Positions 45,232 through 54,823 of a DNA stretch of 64,000 nucleotides are shown here, one piece after another. How positions within the stretch are numbered: position 1 is the stretch's first letter; each line of letters opens with the position of its first letter. Made by a program: the position numbers and the translations under genes. This stretch comes from Candidatus Competibacteraceae bacterium (GTDB lineage Bacteria; Pseudomonadota; Gammaproteobacteria; Competibacterales; Competibacteraceae), in the NCBI GenBank assembly GCA_016713505.1, contig JADJPA010000001.1, forward strand, positions 2,431,501-2,495,500. The letters are read 5' to 3'. Below the pieces are notes generated by a model. The model did no database searches and was not told where the DNA came from. It saw only the letters and a program-made list of their open reading frames with translations.

Positions 45232-45795
45232 TCAAGCCTCTCCGCAACGCAGCACCGACCACGCCGCCAACAGATAGTGCAGCATCGACCAAAGCGTCAG
45301 CGCCGCCGCGACCACCAACAAGCCCATGCCCACCTCCAGCGTCGGAAAAAACCACAACGGCTCCCGGTATAACAACAGCAGCACAGCCACCATCTGGGCG
45401 GTGGTCTTGATTTTACCGACCGTCGAGACCGCCACGCGCGCGTGCTTGCCCAATTGCGCCATCCATTCCCGCAAGGCCGAAATGGCGATTTCGCGGCCGA
45501 TGATGATGGCGGCGGCGACCGCCATCAACGGGGTAGGAATCGCCTGCACCAACAACACCAGAGCCGCCGCCACCATCAGCTTGTCGGCGACCGGGTCCAG
45601 AAACGCGCCAAACGCCGAGGTCTGTCCGAGCCGGCGCGCCAGATAACCGTCCAGCCAATCGGTCAGCGCGGCCAACCCAAATAAGGCGCTACACAAAAGA
45701 TTAGCTCCCCGGAACGATAGGAAGAACACGGCCACAAAAACCGGAATCAAGGCGATCCGCAACAGGGTCAGCCAGGTAGGCAAGTTCAAATACAT
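45232..45795 (-). CDS. pgsA: CDP-diacylglycerol-glycerol-3-phosphate 3-phosphatidyltransferase
   Basis: 187 residues with about four to five membrane helices. The CDP-alcohol phosphotransferase motif is complete: LTDWLDGYLARRLGQTSAFG followed by AFLDPVADKL. It makes phosphatidylglycerophosphate, the precursor of phosphatidylglycerol and cardiolipin, at the inner membrane. It follows uvrC by 11 bases. Confidence 0.96.
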   Translation of the reverse strand: MYLNLPTWLTLLRIALIPVFVAVFFLSFRGANLLCSALFGLAALTDWLDGYLARRLGQTSAFGAFLDPVADKLMVAAALVLLVQAIPTPLMAVAAAIIIGREIAISALREWMAQLGKHARVAVSTVGKIKTTAQMVAVLLLLYREPLWFFPTLEVGMGLLVVAAALTLWSMLHYLLAAWSVLRCGEA

Positions 45796-45806
45796 GCTCG
45801 ACGCGC

Positions 45807-47633
45807 TCAGCCTTCGCCATGGAAGGCGTCGTAAATCCGTTGCGCCAGTTCGGCGTTGACTCCATCGATTTGGGCGATATCCTCAATGCCTGCCCGCGAC
45901 AATTGTTTCAGCCCGCCAAATTGCTTGAGCAGCGCCTGACGGCGTTTGGGTCCAATACCGAGGATGCCGTCGAGCGCGGAGGTCGTGCGCGCCTTGGCCC
46001 GCCGCCGCCGATGGCCGGTGATGGCGAAGCGATGCGCTTCATCGCGAATCTGTTGCACTAAATGCAGGGCGGCTGAATCGACTGGCAGTATGATGGGGCG
46101 GTCCTTATCGAACAAGTAGAGGGTCTCCAGGCCCGGCTTGCGTCCGGCGCCTTTGGCGACACCGATCACGATGACGCCGGCTCGGCGTAATTGTTGCAGA
46201 ACATCGCCCGCCTGCGCCAATTGGCCTTTACCACCATCGATGAACACGATATCCGGCAAGCGAGCGCCCTCTTCTCGCGCGCGCTCATAGCGCCGGGCCA
46301 GCGCCTGATGCAACGCGGCGTAATCATCGCCCGGCGTGATGCCCTCGATGTTATAGCGCCGATAAGCGGACTTGAGCGGCCCTTCCCCATCGAACACCAC
46401 ACACGCCGCGACCGTCGCCTCGCCTTGGGTATGACTGATGTCGAAACATTCCAAACGCGCCAGTTCGGTTTCAAGGCCCAATGCGTCCCGCAACGCTTCC
46501 AGTCGATGCCGCACGCCGGCCCGGCTGGCAAGATGCGCGGCCAGGGCGAGTTCCGCGTTACGCCGCGCCATTTCCAACCAGTGCGCCCGCCCGCCCCGAA
46601 CCCGCGAGGAAAGAGTGACACGCCGCCCGAGCCGCTCCGAAAAGGCCTGAGCTAACAAGGGGCCATCCAGCGGCTCGGGCGTTATGAGAATTTCGGCTGG
46701 AACGTCCTTTTCAAGATAATACTGTGCCAGAAAAGCGGCCTGTACGGCGGCTGTCCCCTCCTCTTGGGGCAATTGCGGAAAAAAAGCCCGGTTGCCCAAC
46801 AAGCGGCCATCACGAAAGACGAAGACTTGAACGCAGGCCACGCCACCTCGGGTCACACAGGCGATCACATCCAGATCGCCGCTTTCGCCTTCGATGTGCT
46901 GGTGGTGCTGAATTTCCCGCAATTCGACGATTTGGTCGCGATAAGCCGCCGCTTCCTCAAAATTCAGCGCCCCCGCCGCCGCCTCCATCCGCCGCACCAG
47001 GCCGTTGACCAGTTGCCCGCTTTTGCCTTCCAGAAACAAAACGGCATCCTGCAACTGCTGGTGATAACCGTCACGATCGATCAATCCGACACAAGGAGCG
47101 GTGCAGCGTTTGATTTGGTATTGCAGGCAGGGGCGACGGCGGCCCTGAAAAAAACTGTCCTCGCACGAGCGCAAGCGAAAGATTTTTTGTAAAAGGTGCA
47201 ACGTGTCGCGGACGGCGGTCGCGTTCGGATAGGGGCCAAAATAGCGGCCCGGCGCGCGCTTGGCGCCGCGATGCAGCGATAGCCTGGGAAAATCGCCTGC
47301 GGAAACATGGATATAAGGATAACCTTTATCGTCGCGCAACAAGATGTTATAGCGAGGCTGATGCTCCTTGATCAGAATGCTTTCCAGCAGCAACGCTTCG
47401 GTTTCGGTATGGGTAACCGTCACCTCGATCGCGCGGATATGGGCGACCAAGCTCGCGGTCTTCGCCGAGCCGTGGTTTTCCCGGAAATAGCTGGTGACCC
47501 GCTGCCGGAGATTGCGGGCCTTACCGACATAAAGGATCTCGCCGCGCTCGTCCAGCATCCGGTAGACGCCGGGCAAGGCAGTTAGCGTTTTGAGAAACGC
47601 TTTGGAATCGAAGGATGAAGGAGTGCCGGCCAT
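45807..47633 (-). CDS. uvrC: Excinuclease ABC subunit C
   Basis: 608 residues. The N-terminal GIY-YIG nuclease is LPGVYRMLDERGEILYVGKA. The UVR motif region lies around GALNFEEAAAYRDQIVELRE. The RNase-H-like nuclease follows (LECFDISHTQGEATVAACVV and FIDGGKGQLAQAGDVL). C-terminal helix-hairpin-helix motifs are GILGIGPKRRQALLKQFGGL. It makes both incisions in nucleotide excision repair with UvrAB. Confidence 0.97.
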   Translation of the reverse strand: MAGTPSSFDSKAFLKTLTALPGVYRMLDERGEILYVGKARNLRQRVTSYFRENHGSAKTASLVAHIRAIEVTVTHTETEALLLESILIKEHQPRYNILLRDDKGYPYIHVSAGDFPRLSLHRGAKRAPGRYFGPYPNATAVRDTLHLLQKIFRLRSCEDSFFQGRRRPCLQYQIKRCTAPCVGLIDRDGYHQQLQDAVLFLEGKSGQLVNGLVRRMEAAAGALNFEEAAAYRDQIVELREIQHHQHIEGESGDLDVIACVTRGGVACVQVFVFRDGRLLGNRAFFPQLPQEEGTAAVQAAFLAQYYLEKDVPAEILITPEPLDGPLLAQAFSERLGRRVTLSSRVRGGRAHWLEMARRNAELALAAHLASRAGVRHRLEALRDALGLETELARLECFDISHTQGEATVAACVVFDGEGPLKSAYRRYNIEGITPGDDYAALHQALARRYERAREEGARLPDIVFIDGGKGQLAQAGDVLQQLRRAGVIVIGVAKGAGRKPGLETLYLFDKDRPIILPVDSAALHLVQQIRDEAHRFAITGHRRRRAKARTTSALDGILGIGPKRRQALLKQFGGLKQLSRAGIEDIAQIDGVNAELAQRIYDAFHGEG

Positions 47634-47814
47634 GTTCAGCGTCGCGACGTTCCGGGTCGTTGGGATAGCCGGATGCCCTGGCGCTACTGAACCTCGATGT
47701 GACTCAGGCGCTCCAGGGCAATTTCTGGTAGCTCAGCACACCCCGGCGGCGAGCAGCCCGCCAGTGGCACGGCTCGCCGAAGAGCCGTGTTTCTCGCTCG
47801 CCGGACGTACCGAT

Positions 47815-49158
47815 TTAGGTATTATCCCGCCGGATATCGTATTTCTCCATCAACCGGTACAGCGTCATGCGCGAAACCCCGAGTTCCTGAGCGGCGCGGG
47901 CGATATTGAAGCGGGTCCGCAGCAAGGTGGCTTGGATGGCTTCCCGGTCGGCCGCCATGCGCGCCTCGTCCAGCGTGACGAAACCCCGACCCAGCGAGCG
48001 CCGCTCCAGCTCCAGATCGTTGGGCGTGATGTGCGGTCCTTCGCTCAGCAGCACCGCGCGGCGGGTGCGGTTCATCAATTCGCGGACGTTGCCGGGCCAG
48101 TCGTAACGGTTGATGACTTCCAGCGCGTCGCGGCTGAAACCCTTGGCCGAGGTCTTGTTCTCGGCGGCGAACTTGGTGAAGAAGTACCGGGCCAGCAGTT
48201 CGACGTCGCCCTTGCGCTCCCGCAAACTGGGCGTGCGCAGATGCAATACGTTCAGCCGATAATAAAGATCTTCGCGGAAGCGGCCATCGCGCACGGCCTG
48301 GTCGAGATTGGTATTGGTCGAGGCGATCACCCGGACATTGACGGGAATCGGTTTGGTGCCGCCCAGCCGATGGATTTTCTTTTCTTCCAGAAACCGCAGC
48401 AGGTTGGCTTGCACTTCGGTGGGAAGATCGCCGATTTCGTCGAGAAACAAGGTGCCGCCGCTGGTCGATTCGATCAGGCCGATCCGGCGCTCGTTGGCGC
48501 CGGCGAACGCGCCTTTTTCATGCCCGAACAGCTCCGACTGAATCAGGTTGACGGGCAAAGCGGCGCAGTTCATGGTGATGAAGGCCGAGGCCGCGCGGGC
48601 GGAGTATTCGTGAATGGCCCGCGCCGACAGCTCCTTGCCGGTCCCGCTTTCACCGGTGATCAGGACCGGCACATCCACTTCCGCCGCCTTCTGAATGCCG
48701 CGAAACAGGGTTTGCATGACCAAGCTGTTGCCGATCAAGCCGTATTGCGACTCCAGTTCGCGCTGCTGGCGGAGGGTGTTTTCCGTCAGCGTGGCCATGC
48801 CATAGGCATGACCCAGCGTCACCACCAAGCGCTGCGGCTCGATGGGCAGGGTATGGTAATCGTAGCAGTGTTCGGCGATGACGGTGGAGAGCAGCTTGCG
48901 CTCGACGCACTGGCGGGACAGCACCATGACCCACTGCATCTTGCGCCGCGCCAGAATCAGATCGACCAACCACTGGATCGCCCGTTCCGACTCGCAGCTG
49001 AACAAAATAGCCAGCCCCACCTCAAAGGTATGCTCCGTCAACAGCGTTCGTGCCGGAGTCGCTTCTTGCGCCGAATAGACCTCCCAGTCAGCCGCCGAAA
49101 TCTTTTCGAGGAGATTTTCCTCGATTACCGCTGTGCTCAGAACTAGAACCTTACGCAT
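47815..49158 (-). CDS. Fis-type AAA+ transcriptional activator with altered sigma-54 contact motif (VpsR-like)
   Basis: 447 residues. The first 125 or so form a receiver-like domain without the usual acidic phosphorylation pocket. The AAA+ domain has Walker A GESGTGKE (169-176), Walker B GTLFLDEIGD and arginine-rich FREDLYYRLNV. The sigma-54 loop reads GAFAGA (216-221) instead of GAFTGA. The Fis-type helix-turn-helix is at about 418-440 (NIARAAQELGVSRMTLYRLM). Similar regulators that lost the loop, such as TyrR or VpsR, work with sigma-70, and VpsR binds c-di-GMP. The membrane diguanylate cyclase at 52953 is nearby, but a functional link is only a guess. Confidence 0.85.
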   Translation of the reverse strand: MRKVLVLSTAVIEENLLEKISAADWEVYSAQEATPARTLLTEHTFEVGLAILFSCESERAIQWLVDLILARRKMQWVMVLSRQCVERKLLSTVIAEHCYDYHTLPIEPQRLVVTLGHAYGMATLTENTLRQQRELESQYGLIGNSLVMQTLFRGIQKAAEVDVPVLITGESGTGKELSARAIHEYSARAASAFITMNCAALPVNLIQSELFGHEKGAFAGANERRIGLIESTSGGTLFLDEIGDLPTEVQANLLRFLEEKKIHRLGGTKPIPVNVRVIASTNTNLDQAVRDGRFREDLYYRLNVLHLRTPSLRERKGDVELLARYFFTKFAAENKTSAKGFSRDALEVINRYDWPGNVRELMNRTRRAVLLSEGPHITPNDLELERRSLGRGFVTLDEARMAADREAIQATLLRTRFNIARAAQELGVSRMTLYRLMEKYDIRRDNT

Positions 49159-49847
49159 CAGATTTACTCACTGTCTACTTGTTAGGGCGGTAAGATAGTC
49201 CGCCTTAGAACGTGTTGCGCGCTGTTCTTCACCCCGAAAAGCCACAAGAAGGGGCGTCGAACCGCAAAGAAAGCCAGCAACGGGGAAACGGCATGTTGGC
49301 AGGTGTCACGCCTCGGGTACCGGCGTGAGGCCGGCTGACCATCTTCTTAGCGGGGCAGCCTGAGAATCCTTCCTTGTCAATAGGGCTCTCGCTACGTTTC
49401 CGCTTCGAATCCCGTCGAAACCGCGCCAATAATGCCTTACAAACGTTTCAGTCGCAACCTAAAACGGCTTAATTTGCGTTCATTTCACTTCCATTCATCA
49501 AATATATTTACTTGGCAATACCAAATTTGTCGCTACCAGTTATGGGGATGACCGCTCTAAAATGCATTTAGCGATTATCCATCAAATATGCATTACAACA
49601 GGATTCCCAGCAGCAGGCCCGACGCCGGAGTTCGATGCCATCCTGGCGGGTCGCTAGCCGATCTCGGACGCCAGCTCAGCTCAAGCAAGCTTTGCAACCC
49701 GCCCTGTGGCGTGACGCCATTGCCAAAAAACGCTTGGAATGTCCGACCAGGGTAGCCAGTATCGCCAGAGAGCTAAGACCCAGACAATGCGTCACACTGA
49801 GGCTGGCCACGTTCATCAACCTAACCTTTGATACTCGATCGATCGTG
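49159..49847. other. Gene-free stretch between the regulator and pyrD
   Basis: No reading frame here is supported. An open frame runs from 49635 into pyrD, but its 71 extra residues look unconserved. From about 49440 to 49610 the sequence is AT-rich, which fits promoters for the divergent regulator and pyrD. I see no RNA gene or strong terminator. Confidence 0.55.
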
Positions 49848-50870
49848 ATGTTCTACCCGGCACTGCGCTTCCTACTGTTCCAGCTCGATCCAGAAACCGC
49901 TCACGACCGAGCGCTATTCTTGCTGCGCCAGACCTTTAGCAGCCCGTTAGGCAAGTTGGGAGCCCTGCTTCCAATCGAGCGGGCGGGCGCTCCCCGGCGG
50001 GTCATGGGGCTTGATTTCCCCAATCCGGTCGGTTTGGCCGCCGGCCTCGATAAAAACGGTGAATGCATTCGGGCCTGGCAAACGTTCGGCTTCGGCTTCG
50101 TCGAAATCGGCACCGTCACCCCCCGCCCCCAGCCGGGCAACCCCAAGCCTCGACTCTTTCGCTTGCCGGAGGCGAAAGCCTTAATCAATCGAATGGGTTT
50201 CAACAACAAAGGCGTGGACTATCTGATCGAGCGGGTCAAACGCAGCGACTATCAAGGCGTTTTAGGCATCAACATCGGCAAAAACGCCGACACGCCGGTC
50301 GAGCGGGCGGCCGACGATTACCTGATCGGCCTGCGCAAGGTTTATCCGTGGGCCAGCTATATCACCGTGAATATCTCCTCGCCCAACACACCGGGCTTGC
50401 GCGACCTGCAATACGGCGCGGCGCTGGATCGCCTGTTGGAGTCTCTGAAAAACGAACAGCGCCGCTTGGCTGGCGAGCATGGCCGCTACACGCCGCTGGC
50501 GCTTAAGATCGCGCCAGATCTTGCCGATACCGACTTGACAACCGTTGCTCGCGCGTTGTTGCAGCATGAGATCGATGCGGTGATCGCCACTAATACCACC
50601 TTCTCGCGCACAGGCGTTGAGCGTCTGACTCATTCCGGCGAGGCGGGCGGTCTGAGCGGCGCGCCCTTACGCGACCGTTCCACCACCATCGTGCGGCAGT
50701 TGGCGGACAATCTCGCCGGCAAAATCCCGATCATTGCGGCGGGCGGCATTCTGAGCGGCGCTGACGCGGCCGCCAAGATCGCCGCCGGCGCCAGTTTGGT
50801 GCAGTTGTATACCGGCTTCATCTATCGCGGGCCGGAACTGGTGCGCGAGACCGTGGCGGCCTTGCGCTGA
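49848..50870 (+). CDS. pyrD: Dihydroorotate dehydrogenase (quinone)
   Basis: 340 residues from the ATG at 49848, the family start (MFYPALRFLLFQLDPETAHD). It is a class 2 enzyme with an N-terminal membrane-associating helix pair. Motifs: MGLDFPNPVGLAAGLDKNGE, GFVEIGTVTPRPQPGNPKPR, catalytic Ser in YITVNISSPNTPGLRDLQ, and GLSGAPLRDRSTTIVRQLA. It oxidises dihydroorotate and passes electrons to quinone. The ribosome site is weak. Confidence 0.95.
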   Translation: MFYPALRFLLFQLDPETAHDRALFLLRQTFSSPLGKLGALLPIERAGAPRRVMGLDFPNPVGLAAGLDKNGECIRAWQTFGFGFVEIGTVTPRPQPGNPKPRLFRLPEAKALINRMGFNNKGVDYLIERVKRSDYQGVLGINIGKNADTPVERAADDYLIGLRKVYPWASYITVNISSPNTPGLRDLQYGAALDRLLESLKNEQRRLAGEHGRYTPLALKIAPDLADTDLTTVARALLQHEIDAVIATNTTFSRTGVERLTHSGEAGGLSGAPLRDRSTTIVRQLADNLAGKIPIIAAGGILSGADAAAKIAAGASLVQLYTGFIYRGPELVRETVAALR

Positions 50871-50968
50871 ACCGCCGCCTTCAAACCGGAACCGACCGCT
50901 ACACTTTGAGGGTCTATACCGACACCACCGGCGAGCGGACGACCGCTCAAATCTTTGGAGATACCCTC

Positions 50969-51751
50969 ATGCCTAGATACTTGTTGTTGCTGCTGGCTCT
51001 GTTATCCCCTGCCCTGACCCAGGCCGCCATCGAAACCAAGGTGGTGGAGTACCGCCAAGGCGATGCCCGACTGGTGGGCTATCTCGCCTATCCCAAGGAG
51101 GCGAAGGGCAAACTACCGGGCGTTCTGGTCGTCCACGAATGGATGGGGTTGAACGATTACGCCAAGCGCCGCGCCGAACAACTGGCCGAACTCGGCTACA
51201 TCGCCCTCGCCGCCGACATCTACGGCGATGGCAAGATCGCCGCCGACCGCGATGAAGCCGGCAAACTCGCCGGTTCCTATAAGAAGGACCGGCCGCTGCT
51301 GCGGGCGCGGGCGGCGGCTGGCCTCGCCGCCCTCAAGGCGCAGTCGGGCGTGGCGGCGGATAAGGTCGCCGCTATCGGTTATTGCTTCGGCGGCACCACG
51401 GTACTGGAACTGGCCCGAAGCGGCGCCGACGTGATAGGCGTCGTCAGCTTCCACGGCGGTCTCGACACGCCCACGCCCCAGGACGCGAAAAACATCCGCG
51501 CCAAGATGCTGGCGCTCCACGGAGCCGATGACCCGTACGTACCGCCCGACCAAGTCGCGGCCTTCGAACAGGAAATGCGGGCGGGCAACGTGGACTGGCA
51601 GTTGATCGCCTATGGCGGTGCGGTGCACGGCTTCACCAATCCCGCCAACGGGGCCGACAACAGCAAGGGAGCCGCCTACAACGCGGCTGCCGATACCCGC
51701 TCGTGGCTCGCCATGCAACAATTCTTCGATGAGTTGTTCGCCAAAAAATAA
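50969..51751 (+). CDS. Secreted dienelactone hydrolase family protein
   Basis: 260 residues from the ATG at 50969, with GGAG 8 bases upstream. A signal peptide covers about 1-19 (MPRYLLLLLALLSPALTQA). The alpha/beta hydrolase triad is C139 in AIGYCFGGTT, D188 in LHGADDPYV and H220 in GGAVHGFTNP. The typical VVHEWMGLNDYAKRRAEQLA helix is present. A Cys nucleophile is the hallmark of this family. It is probably periplasmic; the substrate is not known. Confidence 0.9.
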   Translation: MPRYLLLLLALLSPALTQAAIETKVVEYRQGDARLVGYLAYPKEAKGKLPGVLVVHEWMGLNDYAKRRAEQLAELGYIALAADIYGDGKIAADRDEAGKLAGSYKKDRPLLRARAAAGLAALKAQSGVAADKVAAIGYCFGGTTVLELARSGADVIGVVSFHGGLDTPTPQDAKNIRAKMLALHGADDPYVPPDQVAAFEQEMRAGNVDWQLIAYGGAVHGFTNPANGADNSKGAAYNAAADTRSWLAMQQFFDELFAKK

Positions 51752-51830
51752 TGAGGGACTGGTGGGACGCGCGGGCGGCGACCAGACCTAAAGTGCCACT
51801 CTCGCGTCCTTAGCGCCGATGGAGAACCGA

Positions 51831-52883
51831 ATGCTCGACCGCCGGATCAGCGTGGCGCCCATGCTGGACTGGACCGACCGGCATTGCCGGTTTTTCCTGC
51901 GGCTGCTGACGCGGCGCACGCTGCTATACACGGAAATGGTCACCACCGGCGCGGTGTTGCGCGGCGCTCGGGACCGCTTGTTGGCCTACGATCCCGCCGA
52001 GCATCCCTTGGCCCTGCAATTGGGCGGCAGCGATCCCGCCGAACTGGCGCAAGCCGCCCGCATCGCCGCCGACCTCGGTTTCGATGAGGTGAATCTGAAC
52101 GTCGGCTGTCCCAGTGTCCGGGTGCAATCGGGTCGGTTCGGCGCTTGTCTGATGGCGGAACCCGCGCTCGTGGCCGCTTGTGTGGCGGCGATGCGGGCGG
52201 CGGTCGATCTGCCGGTCACGGTCAAAACCCGCACCGGCATTGACGAGCGCGATAGTTACGAAAAACTGGTCGATTTCGTCGGCCAGATCGCTGAGAGCGG
52301 CTGTCAAATCCTCATCGTTCACGCCCGCAAGGCGTGGTTGACCGGCCTGAGCCCCAAGGAAAACCGCGAAATCCCCCCGCTGCGTCACGACACCGTTCAC
52401 CGGCTCAAGCGGGATTTTCCCGATCTGACCATCATTCTCAACGGCGGACTGAGCCGTCTGGAACAGGTTGCGGCACACCTTCGGCAAGTCGACGGCGTGA
52501 TGATCGGTCGCGCCGCTTACGAAAATCCTTATCTGCTGGCCAAAGTGGACCGACGTTTTTGGGGCTCCACCCGGCTGATACCCAGCCGCCACCAAATCAT
52601 CCGGAACTTGTTGCCTTACGTGGAACGTCAGTTGCGGCAGGGCACGCCGCTGCATTGCATCACCCGGCATCTGCTCGGTTTGTTCCAAGGCGTGCCGGGC
52701 GCGCGGGCCTGGCGACGCCATCTCAGCGAACGCGTCCACCGTCCGGGCGCGGGAATCGAGGTGCTGGAAAACGCCTTGCAACAAGTGCCCGAAACGCTTG
52801 CGGCTCGAACGCTAGCGGACACCGCGCCATTGCCCCTCGCTGATTTTGGAACGGATTTTGGAACGGATTTTGAATACAATTAA
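51831..52883 (+). CDS. dusA: tRNA-dihydrouridine(20/20a) synthase DusA
   Basis: 350 residues from the ATG at 51831, which has GGAG 6 bases upstream; an ATG at 51819 would add four. DusA motifs: SVAPMLDWTDRHCRFFLRLL, LQLGGSDPAELAQAARIA, VNLNVGCPSVRVQSGRFGAC with the catalytic Cys, and IVHARKAWLTGLSPKENREI. It reduces U20 and U20a in the tRNA D-loop using FMN. The C-terminus ends in a repeated DFGT coded by a 12-base tandem repeat. Confidence 0.94.
   Translation: MLDRRISVAPMLDWTDRHCRFFLRLLTRRTLLYTEMVTTGAVLRGARDRLLAYDPAEHPLALQLGGSDPAELAQAARIAADLGFDEVNLNVGCPSVRVQSGRFGACLMAEPALVAACVAAMRAAVDLPVTVKTRTGIDERDSYEKLVDFVGQIAESGCQILIVHARKAWLTGLSPKENREIPPLRHDTVHRLKRDFPDLTIILNGGLSRLEQVAAHLRQVDGVMIGRAAYENPYLLAKVDRRFWGSTRLIPSRHQIIRNLLPYVERQLRQGTPLHCITRHLLGLFQGVPGARAWRRHLSERVHRPGAGIEVLENALQQVPETLAARTLADTAPLPLADFGTDFGTDFEYN
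52842..52877. repeat. 12-base tandem repeat at the end of dusA
   Basis: GATTTTGGAACG occurs twice in a row and is followed by a partial third copy, GATTTTGAATAC. It encodes DFGT-DFGT-DFEY at the C-terminus, beyond the conserved domain. Confidence 0.8.
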
Positions 52884-52952
52884 AGCATCGTCTTGCGGGA
52901 GCGATACACCACGTGATTGGCCGATCAAATCATTAACTGTCGTTATTTTTCC

Positions 52953-54749
52953 ATGTTTACCACCGTGTCGCGCCGTTTGTCGGCCTGGGTCGTCGCGCTG
53001 GCTTTGCTGCTGAGTCTGTCGACGGCGTTCGCGACACCGCCGGAACTGGTGCTGGATGACGCTCGCCCCCAGACCTTGGCTTGGCCTGCGGTCATGGTGC
53101 GCGGCGACGCCGCTCACAGCCTGACGCCGGATGAGGTCCGCCGCGACCCGCAGGGGTTTGCCGCGCCCGTCGGGCCTGAGGGCAATCTGGGTCCGCGCCA
53201 AGATACGGTCTGGCTGCGCTTGCTGCTGCGGGTGGCCAACAGCGACGGGCGTTGGGTGTTCGATCTTGATTACCCCTCGATCCACGAAGCCGAACTTTAC
53301 CTCTTCGGAGATGGCGAATTGATCCTGCAACGGCGGCTCGGCGCGGCGCAGCCGTTCGCCCAGCGGCCCTTACCCAGCCGGTCGCACGCCGCCCTGCTGC
53401 CGCTGTCCGCCGGAAAGCGTTACGAGCTCTATCTGCGCGTGCGCACGCCCAGCGCGATGGTGCTGCCGCTGGCGCTGCTCAAACCCGAACAGCATCAATT
53501 GCGCGAGTACCGCGTTCAGCTCGTCCAAGGACTGATCACGGGCATCGCGGCGACCTTGCTGGTCTATAGCCTGATTCACTGGTGGAGCCTGCGCAACCGA
53601 CTATTCGGACTTTACGCGGTCATGATTTGCGGCTCTTCAGTATTTTTCCTGGCGTACTTCGGCATCGCGCAACAGTATTTCTGGAACGAACAGACCAGCC
53701 TGACGCTCCGGCTCGCGCCGACGGCGTTGTTGCTCGCACTGGCCGCCGGCGGTCAGTTCGTGGCGCACGCACTCAACACCCGCTGTAATAATCCGCGGCT
53801 GCATCGCGGACTGGCGCTGGTGTCCGCCGGATCGGTCGCGGCGTTCCTCGCCTCATTGCTCGGCCTGTTCGACTATCGCGCCACCCAAATCTCGGCCACG
53901 ATATTGGGTCTGCTGCTGATGCTTCAGGCCGTACCGGCCGCCTGGAGCCGGGCGCGCCGGCGCGATCCGATCGGCGTCTACATGCTGCTGGGCTGGACGT
54001 CCTACTTGCTGGGTTCCATCGCCATGGCCGGCCTGCTGCGCGGGCTGCTGCCGGCGAGCGTCTGGAGCCAGCATTCATTCCAATGGGGCTGGCTGGCGGA
54101 AATGCTGGTCTGGGTACGGGTGCTGGGATTGAATATCGAATCCGTCCGACGCGCCGCCGAACAATCCGAACTGGAGAAAAAATCCCTCGAATCGCTGGCT
54201 CGCACCGATGCCCTGACCGGCCTGCCGAACCGGCGCGGTCTGAATGCAGCGCTGGCGAACGCGCTGCTCACCGGCCGCCCTGATACCGTTTTAGCCGTTT
54301 ATCTGCTCGACCTTGACGGCTTCAAGGCCATCAACGACAACCTCGGCCACGATGCGGGCGACGAACTGCTGGTGCAGGTGGGCCAGCGCCTGCGCCAGCA
54401 ACTGCGCCGCGGCGACATCGTCGCGCGCCTCGGCGGCGACGAATTCGTCATCGTGGCCGGCTCGCTGCCGGGCGAGGCGGAAGCGATGATGCTGGGCCGC
54501 GAGCTGCTCGAAGCCTTCCAGCAGTCGTTCACGGTGTTCGGCCAGGACTGTCGGGTGGGATTGACCGTCGGCTTCGCGCTCGCGCCGCAAGACGGCCACG
54601 ATGCCGCCGGTCTGCTCAAGTGCGCCGACGCCGCGATGTATGCCGGGAAACAGGCGGGACGTCACGCGGTGCGACGCGGCGGCCCTGCCTTGCAGGCACC
54701 CTTGAGCGCTGGCGCCAATCAAGCAGACGCCGTGCTCCGGTCCGCCTAA
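52953..54749 (+). CDS. Membrane diguanylate cyclase (7TMR-DISM sensor plus GGDEF)
   Basis: 598 residues from the ATG at 52953, which begins a clear signal peptide (RRLSAWVVALALLLSLSTAF); an upstream TTG start is possible. A periplasmic 7TMR-DISM extracellular domain spans about 30-180 (LRLLLRVANSDGRWVFDLDY). Seven membrane helices span about 190-395. A GGDEF domain spans about 405-570 (RTDALTGLPNRRGLNAAL, DLDGFKAINDNLGHDAGDEL, ARLGGDEFVIVAG). Both the catalytic GGDEF (494-498) and the inhibitory RxxD site (RRGD, 485-488) are intact. It should make c-di-GMP in response to an outside signal. Confidence 0.93.
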   Translation: MFTTVSRRLSAWVVALALLLSLSTAFATPPELVLDDARPQTLAWPAVMVRGDAAHSLTPDEVRRDPQGFAAPVGPEGNLGPRQDTVWLRLLLRVANSDGRWVFDLDYPSIHEAELYLFGDGELILQRRLGAAQPFAQRPLPSRSHAALLPLSAGKRYELYLRVRTPSAMVLPLALLKPEQHQLREYRVQLVQGLITGIAATLLVYSLIHWWSLRNRLFGLYAVMICGSSVFFLAYFGIAQQYFWNEQTSLTLRLAPTALLLALAAGGQFVAHALNTRCNNPRLHRGLALVSAGSVAAFLASLLGLFDYRATQISATILGLLLMLQAVPAAWSRARRRDPIGVYMLLGWTSYLLGSIAMAGLLRGLLPASVWSQHSFQWGWLAEMLVWVRVLGLNIESVRRAAEQSELEKKSLESLARTDALTGLPNRRGLNAALANALLTGRPDTVLAVYLLDLDGFKAINDNLGHDAGDELLVQVGQRLRQQLRRGDIVARLGGDEFVIVAGSLPGEAEAMMLGRELLEAFQQSFTVFGQDCRVGLTVGFALAPQDGHDAAGLLKCADAAMYAGKQAGRHAVRRGGPALQAPLSAGANQADAVLRSA

Positions 54750-54823
54750 AATACAAGGAGGCCCTTTCACATGCGGGCGCGCGTGACGCCGCCGACCCGC
54801 CTCTGCCGGAGGATCGCTCCACG

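Noticed and set aside
49229..49429. A 66-codon minus-strand frame upstream of the regulator
   Set aside because: No homologous features or ribosome site; biased composition typical of chance frames.
49635..49847. N-terminal extension of pyrD by 71 residues
   Set aside because: The family start is at 49848 and the extension is Arg/Ala-rich without similarity.
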